NCBI RefSeq assembly: GCF_041296385.1
Contig: NC_091022.1
Location: 22,959,967-23,023,966, forward strand
From: Aphelocoma coerulescens
Taxonomy: Eukaryota > Chordata > Aves > Passeriformes > Corvidae
Length of the DNA stretch: 64,000 nucleotides
Direction of reading: 5' to 3'
The notes below the pieces were generated by a model. The model had not been told where the DNA came from, did no database searches, and saw only the letters and a list, made by a program, of their open reading frames with translations. The position numbers were made by a program, and so were the translations under genes. Below are positions 57,201 to 64,000 of this stretch, piece after piece (positions within the stretch are counted from its first letter, which is position 1; each line of letters opens with the position of its first letter).

Positions 57201-60184
57201 TGAATGCAGGTAATCTGCTGTCTGATTGAAATCACAACTAAAACCTGGGATTTTAATCCTTCTGATTTGTGTGAGTCTCTGACTCTCAGCAGAGAGACCC
57301 CCAACACAGGTACCCAGCTCCACTGGTGTGGAGCCTGTGAATGCTGGTCTTTGCATACGAGTGCCAAGATTCCCATTAAAAGCTGCAGCTTGCTTTTGGC
57401 AAGCACCACCTCAAACACATGTGTCAAGAATGGCAATGTCCCCATATATGTAAGACTGAGTCACTTCTTGGCAAGACTCAACTTCATTTTGCTGAGGGTC
57501 AAGAAAACAGCAGACAAAGAGAAGTTCCTCAGCCCAGGATTCTACAGCCCACACTGGAGCTGACACATATCTAACCTATGTTAGAGAAGAGATGGAAGGT
57601 GCATAAAAATGTCCTCTCCAGTCAGGGCCACACTCAGCCCAGAAGGAATCCTTAGAGCTGAAATATCAACCTAAGAAAGGGCATGAAAGAATAGGCTTCA
57701 CACCCCTTTTGCTCCTTTCTGATCTCCCAAGGAATTCCTGCCTCCTCACTCTCTAGAGCAGAACTTTTCCATCTCCTTATCCTGAAATATTTACATTTTC
57801 CCCCTTTCTTTACCTTTTCCCTGCCAAGACCACAATGACACCAGACCTGCACCCATCCCACCCCAAGGCAGCTGTATTTGCAGTGTATGCAGATACATTT
57901 TGGTGTATTTGGGGACACAAATCACTCTTCTACCCCCTCGATAAGCTTTGCAGCTCACTTGCCCATGAATAGAAACCAGACGAAAGCTAGAACATGAGCA
58001 CTTGCTGTACGTGCAGCTGTGTGTCCCAGGGCATGTGAGGAGACTCCACTGTGCTCCGAGCTCCACGAGCCCATCCTGCCTGTGTGCACTAAGGTGGTTC
58101 CCATCCAGAATCCAGCCTTGGTCCTGCAGGTGTTGAGCACCCTGAACTCTGCAGATTTTGAACATGGTGAAGGAAAGAAGATGAAGCACAGAACAGGACT
58201 GGTCCCAGAGCATGTCAAGTGCAGGGATTTGGAACAGATACCTGCTGAGACAGTGAAACAGAAAGTGATTTGAAAACAAAGCAATACAGAATCCATCAGG
58301 CAAGATGGCAAAATTCTTTGCAAATTGTTTGCAAAAACAAGTGGCCATCCACTGCAATTTTTCTGTCAGATTTGAAGGGAAACATCCGTGTTGTGCATTC
58401 CTGCATAAGCAAGCTGAGGCTTCACAGGAATGTTTGCATCTCCCTGGATCGCTCCCCAGACTGCCAGGAAAGGAGCTACACAGACACACAGCACGGTATC
58501 TGTGAAACTGGTGAGACTGGCTAACAAATCTCCTTGCTGCTCCCTTCTCAGCCCTCTTTGGTTTGCAGATTTTTGGTCATCAGTGACCCACGAGGGCCAT
58601 GAAAATCAGAGGCTGACCCCACCTTGGATGCCCCAGAAAGCCTCCTCTCAGCTCCCTAACATTCCCTCAACACTGCTGCACTCCAGGGCTGAGCACAAAG
58701 AGAAGGGAGGCTCTAGATGGCATGTGACCATCCCCAGATCCACAGCCAGCTCCTGTCTCACTGTGGGCAGCAAGAGGCTGGCAGGCTTCACTGTTCTCCA
58801 CTTCCTTCTGCAGCAGTCCTTGATTAGGAGTCATTTGTTCAGCTGATAAGTTGGGCTGTGTTGGGAGCAAGGCTCCTTACAGTCAGAGAGGGAAGGGCAG
58901 CCCTGGGCAGGGGAAAGGGATGGATGACTCCTCCCAACACGGAAGCATGAGCATTAAAGCATGAAAAAGAGCTAGGTAAGGACTGTTCAGGTCACAGGGT
59001 AACCATCAGCAATTGGGATGACTGTGCCCAGTCCCAGTGGCCAGTATAGAAGCACTTGGCTGTGGATGACTGATGCCAGCTCCAGGATGAGGCAGCAAGG
59101 CTGGACCCAAAGAAGATGAGCTGCCTCTGCAGTGAGCAGTCCTTCCTCAGCCCTTGGCTTGGGGAACCTCCTGGGCTGTCACTAGAACCAACACCTGAGT
59201 CATGCCAAGGCCAGGCTGGGAAATGAAGTGGCCAGAAAGCCAGGAAGATGGTTCTTTGAAAACAATGCCAGGCAAGGCATGTCTCTGGACACCAGCATTG
59301 CCCCAAGCCTTCTCCCAGAGGAACACTGGGCTACCAAGCCACAAAGTCAGCACCCCTGACAGCAGCTGTGCCTGGTGGTCCCAAGCTGGCTGGGAGGAGG
59401 AGTTCTTCTCCCCAACTCCAGCTCACTCTGGGGGACTCAGCCTGTGGTAAAGCCACCAGGTACACGGTGCCAGTGGCTATCACCTCTGCAGGCAGAGGAT
59501 TGCAGACATCCAGGACAGATCTGCTCTGGAGCCAGCCCAAATGGAGCAGCCAGCAGGCTGTAACACACAGGGCACATGTGCACCACTGGCAGTACCAAGG
59601 AGATGGAGACCATCACACTGCTGGCCTGGCATCCTTCACAGTACCCATGTAAACCCCTTCCAAGCAGTGTGGGAAAGGCAGGTTTGCCACTGGGATGGAG
59701 AGCTGCAAGAAGGGAGCTTGGCTGCTGGGCCTCGCTTTCCACGGGCAATTAGCCCATGGCTTACCCTGTACTGGGGAGAGTTGGGAAAGCTCCTCCACAG
59801 AGGGAGTTTGGCAAAACCCTCCTAAAGGACTGGAATGGGGAGGGACACGAACAGCAAATCCCTGAACTCCAACAGGCAGAGGAGTCACAACTGTGCAAGA
59901 CAACAGCACTGAGATAAAGGGGCAGAAACCAACAGCAGACAGATGATACTCCAGAGATGGGGGCACTTTGTTGGAGTAAGGGATGACAGCAACAAGAGAG
60001 CTCATCACATAAATAAAATGAGGAATGATGAGGCAGAAACCAACTCTGCATCTACCAGGAAACCCCATAAAAAGCCCAAGTCCTCAGAGCAGGACATGCA
60101 CACACAGCTCCTGCAGTTCTGGCTCCCTGCCCATGATCCCCCCCAACATGGCACACAATCCAGGCAAATCTGCTCCCAGGCAGG

Positions 60185-60400
60185 GAAGCAAATTTTAATG
60201 CTACCTCTGTCAATAATGCAACCAGATCCATAGTTCAAAAGGAGCTTGCTAATTAAAAGCTGGTGAGCTTTAAATAATTCATCTCCTTAACTTGGATTGA
60301 TTGGAGAGTTTAATGGTTAGTCTTGAAACAATATTAAACAGTCTCTTCAAGGCCCAGGTAGCCAGTGACTTTTCCAAGTAAATCATACCTCCTTGCAAAC
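60185..60400. promoter_or_regulatory. Candidate conserved element upstream of the ERI3 penultimate exon
   Basis: gcttgctaattaaaagc, gctttaaataattcatctcc, cttggattgattggag and gaaacaatattaaacag. Dense TAAT and TTGATTG words in 200 bp. Confidence 0.45.
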
Positions 60401-61290
60401 TTTAATGCTCAAAAGTCATTGTGGATGAAAGGCTGGGAGGCTGAGAGAATACCTGACCAAGAGGTCTCCAAGAGGCAGTCTACTGCTCTGCAGAGAAACA
60501 GGACAGACAAGAGTGATGCAGCCCTGAGTCACAGTCCTGTCTCCAGCCCAGTAAATCTGAGCTCCTGCCCGTACCACAGCCTGCTGCTGTACCAGCTCTG
60601 CATCCCCAGTGTTAAGCAGCAGGCAGATACATGGCCTCAGTGTCCTGGGCCAGGTCTCCCTCATATCACTTTGATCCCTGGTGCAGAGGAGTTGGGGGAT
60701 ACATGGAACTCTGCCACTGTTTATCTCAGAGCAGTTTATCAGTTTATCTTGGAGCACGCTGCAGGACCACGAAACTCATCACACGTGTGAGCAAACAGGA
60801 CGATGATTCAGTTCTCCAGCTGGGATCACGCATCTTCACTCTGCAGTGTGTTTCCAGCCAGTTCCCAAGCCAGGCAGCACAGCCTCCTTTCCAAGGACTG
60901 CAGCATCCAGAGCAAGTGGAGGATTGGTCCAACAGGGAGAGCATTCCACCCAGCCTGGGGACCACCAGGTGTGCTCCAGGCACCTGGTGCTGCCCACATC
61001 CAACCCCAACACAAGCACTGCTAGAACAGTCTAGGAGGGAAGCAGCTCCACAGCCAGGGGCACAGGCAGGTATGTCTGGCACACTGGCATGTGCAATGGA
61101 CTGAGGGCATGTCATCCACATGTCCATTCTGCCCTGACACATCTTCATCCCTTCCACCAGGTGGGGACTCTGCAGCCCTTTGGCTGGTTCTCAGCACCCC
61201 AGACTGGACAATTTTTTGGAGCTGAGGCACATCCACACACCCGGAGCAGCAGCTGTAGGGATGGGAACGGCACGGGGCAGCATCACTCAC

Positions 61291-61390
61291 CTATCCCGCT
61301 GTGAGGCCTCCCTATGTGCTGTAGATTCAGTCCTTTGTTCATGTCTAAGAGCCCGTTCTTTGGCCAACTCCCCATGGCAAAGCTGTACGC
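61291..61390 (-). CDS. ERI3: ERI3 penultimate coding exon (AYSFAMGSWP...RPHSGI)
   Basis: On the - strand, acceptor cttctctcttccag precedes 33 codons, AYSFAMGSWPKNGLLDM followed by NKGLNLQHIGRPHSGI, plus one base. The donor GGGATAG/gtgagt follows. The split codon (g + ac) restores Asp at the junction with 25799, giving HSGIDDCKN. This is part of the DEDDh exonuclease domain of ERI3. GLNLQHIGRPHSGIDD holds the ExoIII motif with the catalytic His. Relative to human as I recall it, GSW replaces GCW and GLNL replaces GLSL. The rest of the nuclease domain, including the ExoI DFEATC motif, must lie to the right of the window. Confidence 0.96.
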
Positions 61391-62599
61391 CTGGAAGAGA
61401 GAAGCAGAGGGTCAGACATAGCCCATGTGCAGGCATGATCTGTACTTGCCCAGGTCTGACTGCTCCTGGGGCTGGCATGGGTCTATGTTCAGGGGCTGGT
61501 GTGTGTCTGTGCCCACTGTGTTCACTGTGGACCCACACGTCACCCTTGCAGCAGCTCTCCTGGAGTTGCCCACACAAAGCACTCTCACCCTGCCCTGTCC
61601 CACTTGATGCTCCTTAGAGGTGTCCAGAGCCTCTGGTGGTGTCCTGTACACTTGACAATCCTTGTGACAGAGGGATTTGCATCACTCAAGGCCACCTTTG
61701 CCATGATGTGGGGGAGAAGCCAGGGGCTCTGAGCTCATCCCCCATGTCCTTTAGATGCTCCACAAACATCCACCCACTCCTGCCTTAACAGGGCCGCCAA
61801 CACGAGTCAGGGGATTTGGAAAGGGGTGCTCATTCCCAGGCTGGCCTGGCCAGCAGGCCCCTTCCCCTCTGGCAAGCACAGCCCTCCCAGCTCCCTCTCC
61901 CTTTTACCCCAAGCCCTATTTGCCTCAGTGCTCTCCATCACTGGCACAAATCCTACTGGGAGCCAGCACTGCTCACCCCACTGCACAGAGCCTGCAGTCT
62001 GGCCAGAGGGAACCTGCTCCATACCCACTGCATCCCCCAGCAGGGCTTCCAGGAGGAGCAAGGCAGCTGGGAGCCCAAGCAGCACAAAAACCCAATGGAC
62101 AATGCAAACATGAAAGCAGCTGGGCCTCCATGTCACACGCACGGCTGTAATTACAGCCTGACAGCCACATATCTTCTTCATCTTGAGGAATTAAGCTCAG
62201 AACGCATTGTGAGCAGTAAGAAGGGTGCGTGGGCTTAGCATCGCTCATGCTGGCACTATCTTTGCTGCCGTGAGGGCCATTGTCCCCAGATGAGATCAGG
62301 TCAATCCAGCAGCCCGTATCTCCCTCCTGCAGCGGGGGATCATCGCTAACGGCAGCCACAGTGTGGCAGGGCACTGCCGACACCCTCCGCAGGCTGCAAA
62401 TGCCAGGGAAATGCTCTCTGCAGCAGGAATGGGGATGAACTGGGTGAGCAGAGCTGAGAGATGTCCCCCACCAGCCCACCAGCCTGCTGCTGGGACCTCC
62501 TGCTGCCCCTGTTTCCTGCTACCTGCTGCTCTGTCTAGAGCAGGCAGGTCCAGCCCCTGTGCAGCCCCTGCTGCTGGCAGCCCCCCGGGAGCCACAGGG

Positions 62600-62800
62600 C
62601 TTGGGGGAGTTAATTTATTAGTGGCCCACGTAGCCATTCATGCTGCTTTGTTACTCCTGCCTTAGCAAAACAGAGGGCTCCACAGATAATTAATAGACAG
62701 CATTGCTAATCCTGTTGGGAGATGATTAGCAATTAAAACTCCTAATTAAGTCTATGCATAATTCACTGAAATTACACTTTGTGTACACAACGGGGAGGTT
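62600..62800. promoter_or_regulatory. Strong candidate conserved element
   Basis: gagttaatttattagtggc, cagataattaatagacagc, gatgattagcaattaaaac, cctaattaagtc and tatgcataattcactg occur within 200 bp. This is one of the highest densities of TAAT cores in the window. Confidence 0.5.
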
Positions 62801-63233
62801 TCCTTTGCCTTCGACAAACACGCATTGGTATGTTCACTGCCATGATCAGGATGCAGGCTGGCCCGGACAGGGTGGGGGGAGCCAGAGGCTGGGCTACAGG
62901 GTGGAACCCTGCCACCCAGCTGCCGGGCGGCAGAAGTGGTTCCCCCTGGGCTCTATCCCACAGAGCAAACCCAGGCAGAGCATAGGAAAGCTCCCACGCT
63001 CAGCACCAATGGATTGACAGCAGTGAGGGCCATCCCTGGGGAAGCGGTATCCCCGGATGAGGAAGGACCAGGGGTGTCCCTGCACAGGGAGCTGTCGTAG
63101 GCTGCCTTCCCAGCCCAGACGTCCCTTGGACTCTGGCCAGAAGCAACTGAGGGAACACAGCGGGAGGCTGGCAGGATCCCGGGAAAGCCACGGGGACAGC
63201 TTTGGAAAGCTCCTGGCAGCTGGGTGCTAGTGC

Positions 63234-63365
63234 CAACCCCAGCCTGCCTCCCCTGGCTCTGCAGCAGCAGCAGCAGGGAGCTGGCAGCGTGTGCCCTAGC
63301 CCCAACCCCAGCCTGCCTCCCCTGGCTCTGCAGCAGCAGGGAGCTGGCAGCGTGTGCCCTAGCCC
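63234..63365 (+). repeat. Two-copy minisatellite (69 + 63 bp)
   Basis: Copy 1 (63234-63302) and copy 2 (63303-63365) are identical except that copy 1 has two extra CAG triplets in its (CAG)n core. It is a recent tandem duplication with triplet slippage. It opens a frame in some readings but has no protein similarity. Confidence 0.95.
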
Positions 63366-63734
63366 CCGGATCAGCACCGGGCCCATCTCTGCATCGCGTT
63401 CTGCTTTCCTGATCAAGGTCATTCGGTACAGCCGCAATACCTGAGCAAACTACCTAAGCAGCCGGGGTGGAAGTTGGCCTGACCACTGAAGGTCAAGTGT
63501 GCACTTATGCATATTCAAAGCTGCCTGCAGGATCGATCGGGTTTTAATTGTTTTTCCTGGGGTTTTGGAAGGAAGTGCCAGGGGCATTGATCAGTCCCAG
63601 ACAAGGCTGCTCACACTCCGGGGCTGGCAGGGACCGTCACTGCTGCAGGCAGAGGGAAGTGCAGGCAGCGGTGATGGAGGGATGAAGGCAGGGGAGAGAT
63701 CAGCCACCGCTGGCCGGGAGGAGGAGCCATTGCT

Positions 63735-63905
63735 GGGCTGCGCTGGAAAATAAAGTTTTTAAATTAAAAGTGGCAATTCTGAGCCGCCTGCTGGCAGCAG
63801 CCACACAATCAAGAGCAAAGAGCTTTGCTGTTTAATATTTAAAGACAACGTTTAATCTTTAAACAGGAAAGTTCTTCTTCTGACTGTTAAAGCGAGGCAT
63901 AAAGC
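63735..63905. promoter_or_regulatory. Candidate conserved element
   Basis: aaataaagtttttaaatta, gctgtttaatatttaaagac, gtttaatctttaaacagg and gactgttaaagcgagg. A+T-rich with FOX-like TTTAAAC/TGTTTAA words. Confidence 0.4.
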
Positions 63906-64000
63906 GCCAGTGGCTCCCCAACACCGGGGTACCCAGCCCGCAGGGGTGGCCGTGGCCACTGCCTCACTGGAGCTGCTGGGACACTGCTGTCAGCCACTTT

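Larger units (their letters stand above)
25800..61290 (-). other. ERI3: ERI3 last intron (35.5 kb)
   Basis: Runs from the donor of the exon at 61291 (GGGATAG/gtgagt on the - strand) to the acceptor at 25800. Length is 35,491 nt. It is composed of G+C-rich background with many separate A+T-rich islands listed individually. Stretches between them (for example 27.0-28.1, 29.3-30.3, 33.2-34.1, 37.0-37.9, 41.2-41.6, 46.2-47.1, 49.2-50.7, 52.4-54.2, 57.2-60.1 kb) hold no gene, RNA or transposon I recognise. Confidence 0.9.
61391..64000 (-). other. ERI3: ERI3 upstream intron (partial)
   Basis: Intron continuing past the window edge. No earlier ERI3 exon (for example one ending in ...QWINLKK) was found up to 64000. 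It contains two candidate elements and a two-copy minisatellite. Confidence 0.85.

Noticed and set aside
57791..58489. Open frame of 232 codons on the - strand.
   Set aside because: Low-complexity Cys/Ser-rich translation with no recognisable family, no splice or promoter context and the composition of surrounding intron. Likely chance.
1..64000. CRISPR array, IS element, phage, operon or other prokaryotic system.
   Set aside because: Both recognised genes are spliced vertebrate genes; no regularly spaced repeats or bacterial genes are present.
61391..64000. A further ERI3 exon upstream of the penultimate one.
   Set aside because: No - strand stretch here translates to the expected preceding ERI3 sequence with a splice pair.

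Overview
This is a vertebrate, almost certainly avian, chromosomal window. It is intron-rich DNA carrying spliced exons of two conserved genes. Interspersed repeats are very sparse; the only clear one is a fragment of a bird/reptile-type CR1 LINE 3' end. G+C-rich stretches alternate with A+T-rich islands dense in homeodomain-like motifs. No bacterial, plasmid, phage or CRISPR content is present. The species cannot be named from the sequence.

Layout. Positions 1-23.5 kb hold the 3' half of DMAP1 on the + strand. DMAP1 is the DNMT1-associated subunit of the TIP60/NuA4 and SRCAP chromatin complexes. Four good coding exons (204-389, 3273-3344, 15425-15497, 17329-17612) join in frame. A fifth, terminal exon at 22462 is recognisable but degenerate. 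A poly(A) signal lies at 23511. Positions 24.2-64 kb hold the 3' end of ERI3 on the - strand, a DEDDh 3'-5' exoribonuclease. Its poly(A) signal is at 24255-24260, the last coding exon at 25717-25799 and the penultimate exon at 61291-61390, followed by intron to the window edge. The two genes converge tail to tail, with about 740 bp between their opposing poly(A) signals. DMAP1 and ERI3 are also convergent neighbours in human.

Non-coding content. The 35.5-kb last intron of ERI3 holds at least twenty A+T-rich islands set in G+C-rich background. They carry TAATTA, POU-octamer and TTTATTA/TGATTTAT-type words and look like an array of conserved non-coding enhancers, probably a genomic regulatory block with ERI3 as bystander. 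Similar islands occur in the unusually long DMAP1 introns. Conservation cannot be measured from one sequence, so these calls rest on composition and motif content.

Most interesting observations: (1) a 62-bp module present twice, exactly 1140 bp apart, at 54487 and 55627, each copy abutting a CpG-rich block; (2) a second duplicated module at 49021/51420; (3) an intra-element duplication at 1586/1698; (4) two near-perfect palindromes side by side at the edge of a CR1 fragment (3717-3802); (5) a DMAP1 terminal exon whose ancestral basic tail is broken by an in-frame TGA and a frame change; (6) the ERI3 catalytic HxxxxD motif split by a 35-kb intron. I found no new protein-coding system.
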